Positions 12,060 to 27,000 of a DNA stretch of 64,000 nt are shown in pieces. The first letter of the stretch is position 1; each line of letters opens with the position of its first letter. The DNA comes from Escarpia spicata. Its lineage: Eukaryota; Annelida; Polychaeta; Sabellida; Siboglinidae. The notes under the pieces are model-generated. The model was not told the origin of the DNA. It did not search any database and saw nothing but the letters and a program-made list of their open reading frames with translations. Location: NCBI GenBank assembly GCA_963995525.1, contig OZ023210.1:22964243-23028242 (forward strand), written 5' to 3'. The position numbers were made by a program, and so were the translations under genes.

Positions 12060-15000
12060 CTGCCAATAAATAATAACATTTTATTTACATCTTGATATCC
12101 AGAGTAGGTCTGTGGTTGGGTGTATATAAATAATTACAAAATAAAAATAAAATTTTGAAAAGATTTGAGTAAACAGAACTGAACTACACAAACTAAATTT
12201 CACATACAGTTGTGCCTCGTTATAACGCGGCAGTCGGGGTCCACGAAATGAATCCACGTTATAAATGGGGCGCATTATAAACGTGGCGCAATAACACGTT
12301 CCTGTGTCTGTCGTCAGGGGCGCTACGACGACGACTGACACCGCTGCTGCATGAAGAACGCCATCGAAGCCAGAGTGTGCACATCATGCAGTCTATAAGC
12401 AGTTTATGAAGCTTATTAAGCTGCCAGCCAACGTCAATGTGTATTCTGTTTAAATGTCATACACTATTGGAAACTGTTGAACTGAATAAAATTCATGAAT
12501 GGTGTACCGTTTTTAAATAAACAATGGACTAACAGGCCACGGTAAACTGAGCGATAATATGGTACCGCTGATGTAAGATCTAAAATAATAACCTGGTACT
12601 CAGCCGAATACGTAAATGAGTTAGAGTTGATTAAGGATTTAAAGCTGTAATTTATGCTCACAATTGGCTTAACTTCATCTTTCAATCAATATCAAAATAC
12701 CAATTTAGAAAGCACATTTACCGTGCCGAACAATAGTACGATTCACCAATTCATATGTGGTCGACGAATTAATATTTTGGCGCACCAGTACAGGCAGTAG
12801 CTTTGCTTTCATTGCAGCGAAAAGCTAATATTTGTTACGCAATGTTAGCTTACTGATCTTGCCTACTAAGCTGCATTAAAACGTATTTAACCCTTCTTAA
12901 GCAAGTCGTATTTGTGAATTTCAATTCCACTTTACAAGCTACCCGGCGCAAAAGCCAGGTGAACCCGCGATCCACGGAAGCCATGATGATAAGCATGACT
13001 AGCAGAATGGAAACGATTCGTTTGATGTCAGCGTGAAACAAACAGTTCCACATTTACTCTTCCTAAAGTTAAAATTTACCATAATTTTAGTCAAAGAAAC
13101 TTATACCTTTGATAGCATTGGCAGTGCAGAATAAACAACGGCAACATAGTGACGAGCCTCACACTTGATTTGTTGCAGTTGTACGTCAATGTTAAATTTA
13201 TTGTCCGCCAACTAGTCTTTCAAAATACACATGCCGTGGACAAAGACGGGGATAACTTCACACAAAACAATTGACAGTTATTACCGTGTTATTATAGTTA
13301 TCCATAGCACCCATTTCCCCCCGGCGGCAGAAATTTGGGGTCGTATAACAGAGCGTGTTATAACGAGGCGCGATTGTAGTAAGTTGGTTACTTTATTTTA
13401 CAATGTAACATATACAAAGAAAAATTATGTATCATCATACAAGTTATAAAATATGGAGTATCTCTGGTAGTAAATAACTAAATATATACTGCCTAAAGTA
13501 GATAAAAAAGAAATAATATAAAAACTGGATAAATAAATAGTCAGTAAAAATATTAATAAATAACTAGAATAAAAAATTAGTAGTAGTCAATTAAAACAAT
13601 AAAATATACTGTGATATTAGAATGTGACATAAAACAACTAGACTTCAACATTTAAATATTGTGTTTTAAGGATAAGCCAAGGATAAGATGTAGCACTTCC
13701 CGTCCAAGGAAACGGCACAAAACCCATTCCCCTGTGAATCCCATCATGCATTGCCTGATCTGGCTACCACTTATGTCATTTAAGGGATCATCTCACAACA
13801 TCGATGTCTGATATCAGACAAAATTACTTTCGTCTGTCCTCAGCGCCCCCACCCCAGGCAATAGTGTGTAAACATTGATATGGTGGTATCAATACATAAC
13901 AGTATCGGTCCTGTGTGTAAAATATTGATGTCTAATGCCAAATGAAACTGCCTCAAATCCCCCTACCCCAAACAAAAGTAATTTCGTTTGAAATCGGACA
14001 TCGACGTTCTGAGATGATCCCTAAGGCATACAGAAAATTAGGATTATTGTTGTTTATTTTTAAACAAGTATGCTTGTCAATTTGCTGTCTGCCTGAAGTG
14101 CCATTACTGGTATCCAGAAGTGGCAATGCATGATGGGATGTGTGTGGTATGCTTACTTACAAACAAGTTGAATTATCTGAAAAGAAATATTGCATTTAGA
14201 ATGTACCATTATATTAATACGTTTATTACTAGATGAATCGATAGTAGTGATGTTTATGTGATAGCTTCTCATGAATATTCAACAATGCTTAGCAGTAAGT
14301 TAAAATTTAATGCTGAGCAAGTCTATAATTCATGTCTTTGATACAACTATTGTGAAGGTAATCCAAAATGTACAAGATATTTTCTCATCGTTAACCGAGC
14401 TCACATACTAGATGTTACTTCCCTCTGTGGAGGGGGGCTGCTAGTGGGGGGCTAACTCCCTGGTGGAGTTCACTTACCCCAGTATCCTATACGTGTGCTC
14501 TCGGCTCCATGGTATGTGCAGCTTCATTAATGCCCCTGGGGTAAACAGAATAGTAATACAATAGTTCCATTTCTTCATATAGTGCTTTTTAGGTAAATTA
14601 TTGCCAATCAAAGTACTTCACATAATAACATTAAACGCTCAAAGATTCGATAAATTAAGATAAATATAAACATTTTGAGTAATAAAATACAGCTTCAGAC
14701 AATGAAATTAATAACAATACTGTAAAATAATGTCATAGAATAGAGAAATTCAACATAGCGAATATTTCCCTACACTATATATACACAATATATCCAGACC
14801 CTGCATTACCACGTCATCTTCACATCAAAGTAAACTGTCTTTGATATAGCAAAGGAATGGATAATGATACATTTTAAAATGCGGCTCTATAAAACCCTTT
14901 TGGGCTGTCAAAATATTAGACCATACTATACAACACGATCTTATTAAACATAGGCATTCATTCCTTTTTTATTACTTTGCATAATTAATACAACTGATCA

Positions 15001-18000
15001 AATTTATGTTCACACTCAAACTAATTAAACTATCCGAAGCCAAATACATCGTCCACTTTCTCAAACTGAGATTCAACCTCATATCCACGCATATACTTCC
15101 TACATGATTTTATGTCAATTTAATTATTTTAGTTTGAAGGAAATCCAATGGGGTAAGACCACATTAAAATTTTACATAGGCGGCCATTATAACGTTTCCT
15201 TCATTTCCTGCAAAATTTGACGAACAATTTTCTTGAAAATTTCACAGCATATTTAACCTCCATTGACACAAGTGCTGTGGAAAACTCGTAAAATTCTCAT
15301 ACCTCAGTTTTCAGAAAAATCCACCCAAACCTGACACCCCTCAATTTCGCCCCAATCTGGTGGCGGATTTTGAAATATTGGTGCATTCTGCAAAATAGCC
15401 ACTGTGCGAATACGCGAGCGACTAGCGTATGTTTATTGCTATCTCGTGAAAGATCTAATGTAGTAGTACATTTAGTATTCACTGGACTGACATGTGCCAT
15501 GCCAAAGTGCTTTAACAAAATTCACACGACACCAAAACGGTATTTTCAAGGGCACTCTTTTGGTGGGTAATGGCGGACGAATCCTTAATGTGGTCTTACC
15601 CCCAATGCACCAAAGAAATATTACTCCTGGTGACCAACTGCAGAACTAACTGATCTGATCCCATCTCTGGTCACCAGATGGCAGCTCTGTAGTTACCTGT
15701 TTTGGTGTCAGCTGTACACTGGAGGACAGTCAAGTGAGCAGTGTAGGCCTGCAGTGGGATGTCCAGTCCATCAAGACTGACGTTGTAGAAGACAGCCCGA
15801 GGGGCGGTCAGCGGGATGACCACATCCTCCTGATACAGGCCCTTGGTCAGTCCACAGAAAAACATCACCAGATTGGTCACTGCGTAATGGATATTGCGGT
15901 CAGCAGGCGAGAAGAACTCGGTGGTCAGCTGTGTAGAGTAATCCTGCAGCCAGAGGTGGTCAGTCAACAACTTTCCATGAGGAGCAGTGACATAGGTTGC
16001 CAGACCCATAACCCTTTAGACTCCAACTTCTGCAAACGTCCAGACACCCGCTTCCCAAACCACCTGGATCTGTTCTTTAACATTGACAACACACGGAGGT
16101 GGCGTCATCTTCTTTATACTTATGTAACTTGTGTCACTAGATTCTTTTGTGTATCTGCTAAGTGCTAGGGGTATTCTTCATATGGCGTTGTATTGACAGT
16201 TTTTGAATGAGGGCTGTCTGAAAATATCAACTGACAAATAGTTTGTAGGTATAGGTATCATTCTACACAAACACACCCAGAGACAGCATATCACGTTTCG
16301 CAGATTTAATTTAAAACTTGATTAGTATATTTAGAACACTCTAGTGCAGAATTCAATTATCTTTAAAAGTGTTAGTGATGTTGTGCGAGAGATGCGTAGA
16401 CTTGGAGCACATTTCTTTAAATGGGGACTGGGGTTCAAAAGCAATCATTCACCCCAAATCAACCAAGGTCACTTGACTGCTTCCCAAAGAAGTCGAGGTG
16501 GTGTTCGAATGAATAGGTCTGCCAGGGAGTAGGGCGTAAAGTGCTCTGAGCAGTCCTAATGACTTGATACTGCGATATATAAGATCTTATCTTTACTTTG
16601 TATCTTTACTTGACTGCTTAACTCAGTAGTACTGATTTTCTAAATAACACAGCATCTAGTGTACTGATTTTCTAAATAACACAGCATCTAGTGTACTGAT
16701 TTTCTAAATAACACAGCATCTAGTGTACTGATTTTCTAAATAACACAGCATCTAGTGTACTGATTTTCTAAATAACACAGCATCTAGTGTACTGATTTTC
16801 TAACACAAGGATTTTCTAACACAGTATCTAGTCCTTACAATTGCTCAGTGCAACCGACACTTCAACCATGGCAGATTTGTTCATTCCCACACTAATTTGC
16901 CTTCTCCAGGAAGCATTCTGCCATACTGCAGTTATTGCATGAAACATACCTATTTCCCGAAAGTGACACAAACTTGGCTGCTATGAAACAAATGAGAAAT
17001 ATACACTTTCCAAAGTGAAACTGATGAGAAAACAGGCAACGATAAGCACTGCATAGCTGTGGTGAAGATGTTCTCACCTTAACGTGTGGTTTTGGTACAA
17101 CAGCAATGAGGTTATGATACCGCGACAGCTCCTGGGATGACAGATGAACGACCTTCAACAAACAACAATGTCGACTCACAACCACAGCACATCTGACTCA
17201 CAACCATGGCTCAACATTTGACTCACAACCATGGCACAACATCTGACTCACAACCACAGCATAACATTTGACTCACAACCATAGCACAACATTTGATTCA
17301 CAACCACAACACCATTTGACTCACAACCACAGCACAACATTTGACTCACAACCACAGCACACCATTTGACTCACAATCACAGCACACCATTTGACTCACA
17401 ACCACATTGCAACATTTGACTTACAACCATAACATAACATTTGACTCACAACCACAGCACAATATTTGACTCACAACAACAGCCAACAATTGACTCACAA
17501 CCAGAGCATATTTGACTCACAACCACAGCACATAATTTTATTCATAATAACAACACAACATCTGCTTACAATAACAGCACAACATTCAACTCACAATAAC
17601 AGTGCAACATTCAACTCACAATAACAGTGCAACATTCAACTCACAATAACAGCACAACATTCAACTCACAATAACAGTGCAACACTTAAACACAACACCC
17701 CGACGTTCAACTCATAATCCTTTTGTTGTTGTTGTTCCAAGCCTTTCAATAACAAATAATTGACTGGCATACTATGGTCCATGTGTACAACTGAGCAGCT
17801 GATGATAATACACGGGATTTATGAGAAAGAATGGCCCAGTCACACGATAATGCTCTTCGACAACATCAAAGTGTTTTTATATAGACTACTTAGACTGTTG
17901 TAATTTCACACATGCAGTGGACATTCATTTAATATGGGCCAACTATTACAAATGAAAATTAAGTAATTTTTTCACTCAGTTTTGTGCCAATACTAATATC

Positions 18001-21000
18001 CTGCTCAATTACCCCATAGACAATGCTGAATTTCAGACTCACCTTTTTATTTGAATACAAAGGCGGAACGACAAATGCCTTGGAAGCCAAGTTAACCGGA
18101 GATGAACTACAAAGAGACTCGCTTATATTCAGCAACAATAATGTAATATTATAAGTTGTATCTAAAAATAGAATGGCAAACTCTTAGGAATACAAACTGA
18201 GGTTACAATCATATAAGAAATGCAATATTAGGATAACAAAATTATAATTAGATGAACTATAACAGACATTTTATTATATGCTGGATCAGTAGAACGTTCT
18301 AAGATGTCCTTCTTGAGGCCATACCCGGCAGTTAGATAGAATTAAGTTTTTGGTTTGTGTAAACAGTGCAATTTTGTTTGCCTAAAGTATAGGGAAGCAT
18401 AGAAAAGCAAATCTAGAAACATAACTAAAAGTAAGCCAGTGGTAATTCTTATAAAAGTGAACTTTATTGATAATAAACATAAAAAACTACCACCATCTGA
18501 CTGAAACATGTATTTTCTGTCAAAAACACCATTTCACCTGGAGTGTATGGCCTTAACACACTGATGGTACTGACAAATCTCTTTATAGGGAAATCAAAAT
18601 AGTGAGCGCAACTTCATTATGTAGATTTTATTTAATGTTATATTACTATATATATTGGATTGCCAAAACTTTTAGTATAACAGTCAGCTCAAAAAGGACA
18701 GTTGGAAAGCCTTGACGAATGCATTAACCGAACATAAAATTAAATTACAATTGTTCTTTTATTCAATGAAATAAGTTTTTTGGTGGGTCAAAATAATTTA
18801 CTAAATTACGCAAAGAAATATCAAGTAAACACATTGAATACCTCCCAAGAACATAAATTATAAAAGCACTAAAGATTAAAAGCCGACCATTTTGTAGCAT
18901 GCCTTATACTGCCACCTAGTGACCATCAAGCAATGTAAATGCCAGCAGGCTATAAGCATCGCACATACCAGTTGACGTCACTGCTCGGACATCCGGCTAA
19001 CCAGCTCTCTGTCTTCTGAAAGCCACAGGGAGTACAAACAGTTTAAATGTCCACGATGACTGTGCGACAAAACATTTTTATTATCAGATACCAACAATAA
19101 CATGAGTAAATGCAAATGCAACGTAACATCAAAAGACTGTAACAAACTTGTTCTCTAAAAAACTTTCAGCTTGTGGGTACAAATTATTGACATATAAGCA
19201 AAATAATATGACCCATGCACAATGACGTCATTGTTGAAGAACGTCGTTTGTAGTAAAATGCCTGTAATACAAAATACTGAATGCATGATGTCAAATGATA
19301 ATTACAAATATGATTATCTGTGACACAATCTTATTTCCATACAGATGTTTAGATTTAAATCATAAAGTAAGGAAAGTAGATAAACTTACAGATAAAAACG
19401 GTACCAAGAATTGCGTAGAATTATTAGCTGGCATGTGTTTGGAATAAAAAAATGTCCGGGTGTCTAAAATGTCTGCCACAGTTGCTTTGTAACAAAAGGA
19501 GTAGGTTCAAATTTATCTGGGATTTATAATTAAAATACATTTTAAATGCTGTTACGTGGGGGGTACATATGATGTTAACTTATTTCTGACCCGAAGATAC
19601 ACACAAGACCGGTATATTGCAATTTCTAGTGAGCTATGAATCACATAAAAACATTTCACATTGTCCACTTACTATATTGGTGACAATGACGACACTCTTG
19701 TCCAAGTTTGACTTGATGTCCAATGAGAAATGTTTCGTTTGTGTCACCTGGAAGGAAACGTAAACATCACATTATGCAGACGATAATGATATGGTTGAAA
19801 TCCATAACTAACCTGAGCAAATCTTAAACAAATTACACAATTTGCCAATAAATTTGTAAAATATATTAAAAACATTACACTAATTGTGATGGGTTTAAAA
19901 AAATTAAATTTAGCATTTTATTAAGGGAAGCCACTACCCGAAAACAGCCATATAATCAATATGCTATATCTCTATTAATACTGAACATATCTTAAACAAA
20001 TTTGGTGTACTAGTTAGGTAAATGAATGGTATATGATGGTGTGATCATGCCATTGTCAAGAATCATCATCTAGAATACTCCTTTGTGCAATAAGGTGGTT
20101 TTGAGCAAGGAAATCTGACTTCACTGACTGTTGTTCAGGTATTAGCATTTTTTGAAGACGCTTTGAAAAATGCTCAAACCTAAAGTCCCATCTCACAAAA
20201 GTCATTGCAGTCAGATTTCCTTGCCCAAAACCACCTTATTGCACAAAGGAGTATTCTAGCTGTTGGTTCTTGACAACTACATGATCACACGTACAGTTGT
20301 TAGCTCAGAATAATTTTCAAGGATGCATGCCCCTCTGTCACACTAGAAACGTTCATTGCCATGGTAATACACAAGCAACTGAGCCCATATTCCAAATATC
20401 TAATACTTTTTAACGAATCAGTACTGCAAATTTTGGTAAGATACTTTCAGTATTAACAGAGATATGGCCCATGGCCGTTTTCGGGTAGTGCCTACCCTTA
20501 AGTTGTACATTCATGGTGACTGACACATACAATGGCGTTAAATTTATTGATAAAACAAAAAATAATACATTAAATATAATACTGCATTCAAATCCAGAAA
20601 ACAGATCTGTTCTAAGTTAATTTACAGTATGGGCTTCTATAATGACACGTGAAATCACCAGACATGTGCACAGACACATAAAGACACACATACACACACA
20701 CATACACACACACATACACACATAAAGACACACATACACACATAAATACATACAGCTATATGCAAGACAATATCCACTGGTGTAATGACAGTATACATAA
20801 ACCATTTACACATGTACATCATTTTGTATTAAACCTGTAGTGAAAACTTGATGATATACAATAGAGTGAAGTGTTTGAGTTGGTATGGACTGTCCGAAGC
20901 ACGGCTACCATTGACTGTCCAGTGGTCAAGGCACAACCAGCAAAACATTGACACAATGATCATACGCCATGCCAGGAGAACCTACTTTCTCGACAAACTG

Positions 21001-24000
21001 TGTGGAGCTGGTGGTCAGTGGTTGGAGCTTGACCGCTGGCTTCAGTGTCACTGTGTCCACTGCAGGCTTGTAGTGCTGACCGCCAGCGTTTGTGTCAAAG
21101 TGGTGTTGGAAGACCTTCATCCGAAACACCGTACTGACGGCAAGCTGGAACAACACACACACACAGAAGGTTACAGTGGGCGACTAGTTGACATGAATGA
21201 ATGAACATTTTTATTCTTCTTCTTTTATTTGATGACCACCTTCATTTGTTTGAAGATTTTGTAATTTTGGGGGGTAATCTTTGGCAAGAGGAAAGAGATA
21301 TTGTAGTCCAAATTAGAGGGGTTGGGGGGAGGTGGGAGTGTAGAAAGGGAGGGAACTGGATGGGAGGGGTGTTTATAGAATTCAGAGGTGGCAGTGGAGC
21401 CTGGACTCAAAAGAATCCAGGATGATTGTAGATACCAGTTCTTGGGGCAGGCTGTTCCACTCGGCTATTGTACGTAGGAAAAACGACATCTTCGTGTACT
21501 GCGTAGTGCGTACAGTAGTGGGGATGTTTATATCCGATGTCATGGGTTTTTCTACTGTTTGCCTTACATGGGCTGGGTAGTTTTGGCGAGTTCAAGACAT
21601 TGGCAAGAATATATACAAAACAAATAAGTCTTATACAAATAAGAGCAAGTATGTTTGAAGGGAGTAAATGATGAATGTATCTAAGATATATATTATATAT
21701 ATTAATGTCGATAAATAAAATGTATACACAAATACTATATTTTAATGTCACATAATTCACAGAAATAAGTTGTAATAAAGCTGCAATGTTTCTCTGATGG
21801 ATACAAAATGGATGCAGAAATAAAGAAATATCATTAAATCACTACTGCAAAATAATCTAATTATTCAGCACTCGGTCTGTTAGACTTAAGTATATTATGC
21901 TAGAATGTGAAGTCTCGACATACCTGTTTCGTGTTGCGATCTACAGAGTCGAACAATGCCCTAATTGTTGCCATTACTATCTGTTTACACCTGCAGGAAA
22001 GAACAATGTTTCATATATCAACATGTGTGTTCATTCCGGATTCTGTAACATTCAGATTTAATAAAAAGATTAAGTTACCTATTATGTTTATACTTGCTTA
22101 TCAGCACCAAGACAATACAACAGAATAATTCATTCAACCCTTTGTCACACCAAAGGATTCCGAGAGGCAACTTAACAAATCTGAATGTTAGAGAATTCAG
22201 AATGAACATACACACTGATATATGTAGTAACAGAGTTTTCTTGACTTTCGTGGTGCTGCCATTAGAGTTGTGCTACTCTTAGTGTTCAAATGACAATGTT
22301 CTTATTAAAATGCAAATTAAGACAATATATTGGTGCATTTAAAGTCTGAAGCTATGAAGACAGTGTTCTGACATTAGAAGCTAGGCCCCTGTCAAGTCAA
22401 GACCTTCCACAGAATTATCCAAGCTCGTTACTCAGGGAATTCATTAACAGTGCAGTGGTTTTTGTAAAAATGTAACTGTTGAATTCACCAAAAGTTATTT
22501 CTGCATCGATCAAACATATCTGGATGGTCAGTATGCTAGAAAACATATAATTTATAACATATAACATATTACAAATAAAAAAGAACAGAAAAACCTTGCT
22601 TTAAATGCAAAATGTTAAATTGGCAGATGTAACGGCGGTGCACAGGCTCCATGTTTCCCCATTTCTAGCACACTAAATAAACTTGAGAAGGCTAGTCCTA
22701 ATATAGACGAGTGGTTGCCGTACCAGACGTGGCACTGGTGGTCAACAGACACCCAGCCTTGAGGTGTCGCCATAGTCTGCAAAAGAGTGAGAGGGTGGTG
22801 AATTATCACATGTTATTTTGATGTCAGTGATAATAGTAAAATAAATCCTTGGAAACCAAACTCAGAGGCGCATCAAAACAAAAGGGTTAATCTAAAAATG
22901 TATAAGCTGCATTCAAATTGCCAACAGATGAATGGATATGCCAGGGAGTTAAGGTGGATAAGCGAGGATGTAAAGGTAAGTTCTTAATTGACGGCAGAAT
23001 TATGTAAAATGTTCCACTGATCCAACACTAAGAAGAAGAAAATTCCAAAGAGTTGGTGCAGCAACAGAGAAAGCCCTAGTTCCAATGTTGGTATTAACTC
23101 TAGGAACAAAATGATCAAAGCTGGATAGCCTTTCTTACAGGAGTAAGCAACGAATGTAGATATGGTGGTTACATTAGTAATGATACAGATCTTAAAAATG
23201 ACTTCGGACAGGAAGACATTGGATAGACCTCAGAAGAGGCAGTGAATGAGAACGACGCGGAGACTAAGCCACAACCTTTGAGAAACAATTCTTCACATGT
23301 TGTAATTTCCATACTAAATGTGGGCAATCATCTTGTTTGCATCACAAATTAACAGCCATTCAGTTGCAATGTGTATAACCTTCTTATTATTATTATTCGT
23401 ATCATAATAAAAGTTGCACAAAATATGCCGAGCTGCTTGATGTTGTCAACACGTTCACTATTTAAAAGTTCAAACAGTTTGTATCTTATCATCGTGTCTT
23501 GGTATGTCTTTGTCCAACCAGTCATGTTGTACACTTGTTTGTACGATAGTTGTACACTCGTGTGTACAACTATTGGAAGGCAAAACACTCACCATTGTGC
23601 TAAGACCGAGGTCTGGTTGCACAATCTGAAAAAAATACACAGGTATATAAACACAACCAGTAAAGTAGGAAACAGGTCAAATTTCGTGAGTGAACATTTC
23701 AGCAATGCAAATCTGTTGTCTACAAACTAGAAACTTGTGTGGTATAACTATGTTTGAAGGTGACACAGTGTTCCCCGTGTGTCGATTATTTAGCAAGAGT
23801 TCAACACTGTCAACATGGTCAGTCCGGTAGGCGCCGCAACATGTACAGTTGTACTATATCGGTGCACTATGTGGCGCCACGTGTATGAGGCCAACTCCAC
23901 ACTTAAGCCACAAGGCGTAAGACCACATTAAGGATTCGTCCACCATTACCGAGTGAAAAAGTGCCCTTGAAAATAGCATTTTGGTGAGATGTGTGATTTT

Positions 24001-27000
24001 TTTGTGTACTTTCACATGGGACATGTTGATCCAATGAATACTGAATCGACTACTGCTTTAACTCTTTCACGAGGTAGCAATAAATATGCGCTAGTCGCTT
24101 GCAGATTCACACAGTGGCTATTTTGCAGAAAGCACCAATATTTCAAAATCCGTCACCAGATTAGGGCAAAATTGAGGGGTATCAGGTTTGGGTGGATTTT
24201 TTTGAAAAAAAAACCAAAGTGTGAGAATTTAATGAATTTTTCACATGAGGTCAGTTAATTACTGTTTCAGAGAAAGTTTAAAGAGAATCTCTAGTTAAAT
24301 TCTCCTTCCAGCACAAGATAGGTTATAATGGCAGCCTATGGAAAATCTATTGTGGTCTGACCCCACAGCATCACTAGGGCCTGACATCCCTGTAGTAAGC
24401 CTGTACACCATGGCCAGATCTATTATTAAAGCAAGTTTTTTCCATGTTTTATAATAAAATCAAGTTTTACAATATAATCATTATCTACTAAAACAAACTG
24501 ACCATCAAAGTGTGTTTTAATGATCCAGATATGGCCATAGGACCAGAACCATGATGACAGTGTTTTTACATTAGAAGGTCTGCCTCCGTCACATCACGAC
24601 CTTCCTCAGATTGATATGAGCTTGTTATTCGGGGGATTTAGGAGAGTGCACAGCGGTTTTTGTAAACATTGTTGAATTAAAAAGTTATTACTGCTGTTGA
24701 ATTCAAACGTAGTTACTGCTAGCCAGACACCCCAGGTGAAATGGTGTTTTTTGACCAAAAATATCGAAAATGGTTTTCTGCCAGATTATTATACCTTTGT
24801 ATGCATACTATCAATAAAGTTCACTTCTATGACAATTACGTACATCTAAGTGAGTTTCAATCATGGATCAAGCATGTCGATATCATGTAATGAAATCCAT
24901 TACGCAATCTTTGACAGCCATTTTCTCCAATTCAGTGTTGCATTCAGCATATTCTACTGTGTGCAATGATCAGGCAATTTAAAAACAATCATGAATAGTT
25001 TGAAAGATATAGCTATATTTGTTGCCAAAAAACAAGATTTGTTTGTATTTTACCAACACATTAAAAAAATTTATAAAAACACAACATTTAAAAAAATGGT
25101 CTGATAATTTCACAATAGAATCTATAGAGAACTTGGATTTGCAAGAATTATAACTATATATGGATTCAATAAAAAATGGCAGTGTTTCCAAATTTGCCAA
25201 TATTTGCTCAAAATGGCAGCCATTTTGTTTGTTACCATGGAAACGGGGGGGGGGGGGGTCTGACTAAAAAAGGTCAATATATATATTTTACTCAGTAAGA
25301 CCCATTTCATGCATTGGGCAGAAAAAATTGAACTGTTTACACAAATTAAAAAACAATCCTATCTACCTGCCCTGTCTGGCCTTAAAAAGTTGTTACTGCT
25401 GTTGAATTAAAAAGTTGTTACTGTTATTGAATTAAAAGTTGTTACTGCTGTTGAATTAAAAAGTAGTTACTGATGTTGAATTAAAAAGTTGTTACTGCTG
25501 TTGAATAAATTTTTTTTTACTGCTGTGGAATCAAAAAGTTACTGCTTTGTTAGAACATATCTCATATCGTCAGTATATTAGAATACATAATAGTTTATCC
25601 TGCATAACATATTTTGACAATAAAAACAGAAAACGAAAATAGACAAAAAAAACCTTTAAGCTTTACCCCTTCCAATGACGTCAACCCGCTCCGGACGAGC
25701 TGATCTCGGAATCCACCCCCGCTCGAGAACACCGTCACGTGCTTTAGCGTATCGTTACTATGGTGACGCCAGTATTTGTTGATCTTGTCGTACTGTTCGG
25801 CCATGGTCACGTCAAGAGTCATGACAGGAGCCTGGTGGGGAGCCGCCTTGGTGATGATTGTGTGAACCCAGGTTGGGTCAAAGTCCTCGAGGGTAAATAA
25901 GGCTCGGGCAACCATTCCACCCTGAAACATATAGGTGTTACAAATTAAATCTGTGCAGGAGAAAAAAGTGAAGAAAGTGGCAGGATTATGTGGGCCATAA
26001 AGTACACACTGCTGTGAGTTATGTCAGAATGATTATGTCCAACAAATTTGTGTCTGAAGAAACGAACCAAAAAGGTTAAGTAGGGTAGGTGGGGGAACAT
26101 TTCTTGGGATACAAAAACAATAGATCCAGCCCACAGATTAAAAACAGCGCAACATTTCCAAATAAAAATTTTAAAACTGTTCAGATTTACTCTCAACGGG
26201 AAAAATACATTGTTTAGGTTTCAAAATCAAATACCTACGTATAACCTAATGATACTGTCACTGATGAAATAGATTTTCACCAAAATATAATTAATAATAT
26301 GGGGTTGATGGCATCAAAACCATGCCATATGACCTCCATGCAATACAACTTCATTATTTTAAACAGTTGTTTTTGTGTACACCATTGTGCTGATGTTGTT
26401 GCAAAAATGTATTGATTCATATGGATTCAAAACCGTTTATCACCTTCTAAAACTGCTAACAATGTAACAATAATCCAGCTAACATGTGTGCATGGGTGTT
26501 CGCATGTGTGTGTTAACATTTTCTTCCTGGAAGGTACGTATCTCTGGTGCCAACACTTCACGGTTTCATCCACAATTCCACGGGAGAAAAGTAGCACCTA
26601 TGTTTTTTTCTCAAAATTCTATGTTCGTTAAGGTGCTTTTCTGGTACTAGGGTACGTTAGATGTACATTAATCGATTGTTTACAACATTATGCAGTTTCT
26701 GCAATCAGTTGGCATGTTTTATGTAATTTTGCTGCAAAAAACAGCTCACATTTACATAAAAACAAACATCACGTATGCAGGTCCGAGATGTTTCAGCCCA
26801 CCACGGACCATCCAGATGATTGTTCAGCCCAGATGTTTTGGCCCACCACGGACCATGCAGATGGATTGTTCAGCCCAGATGTTTCAGCCCACCACGGACC
26901 ATGCAGAGGATTGTTCAGCCCAGATGTTTCAGCCCACCACGGACCATGCAGATGGATTGTTCAGCCCAGATGTTTCAGCCCACCACGGACCATGCAGAGG

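Noticed and set aside
15944..16009. Longer exon 16 beginning MGLATYVTAP
   Set aside because: No acceptor upstream joins exon 15 in phase, and the extra residues break the alignment with PGAP1.
17165..17700. CRISPR-like array
   Set aside because: Adjacent 25-bp units without unique spacers in an animal intron; a minisatellite.
22615..22723. Continuation of PGAP1 exon 9 past 22724
   Set aside because: The frame is open, but exon 10 (WCKQIVMATIRALFD) restores the family sequence when the donor at 22723 is used.
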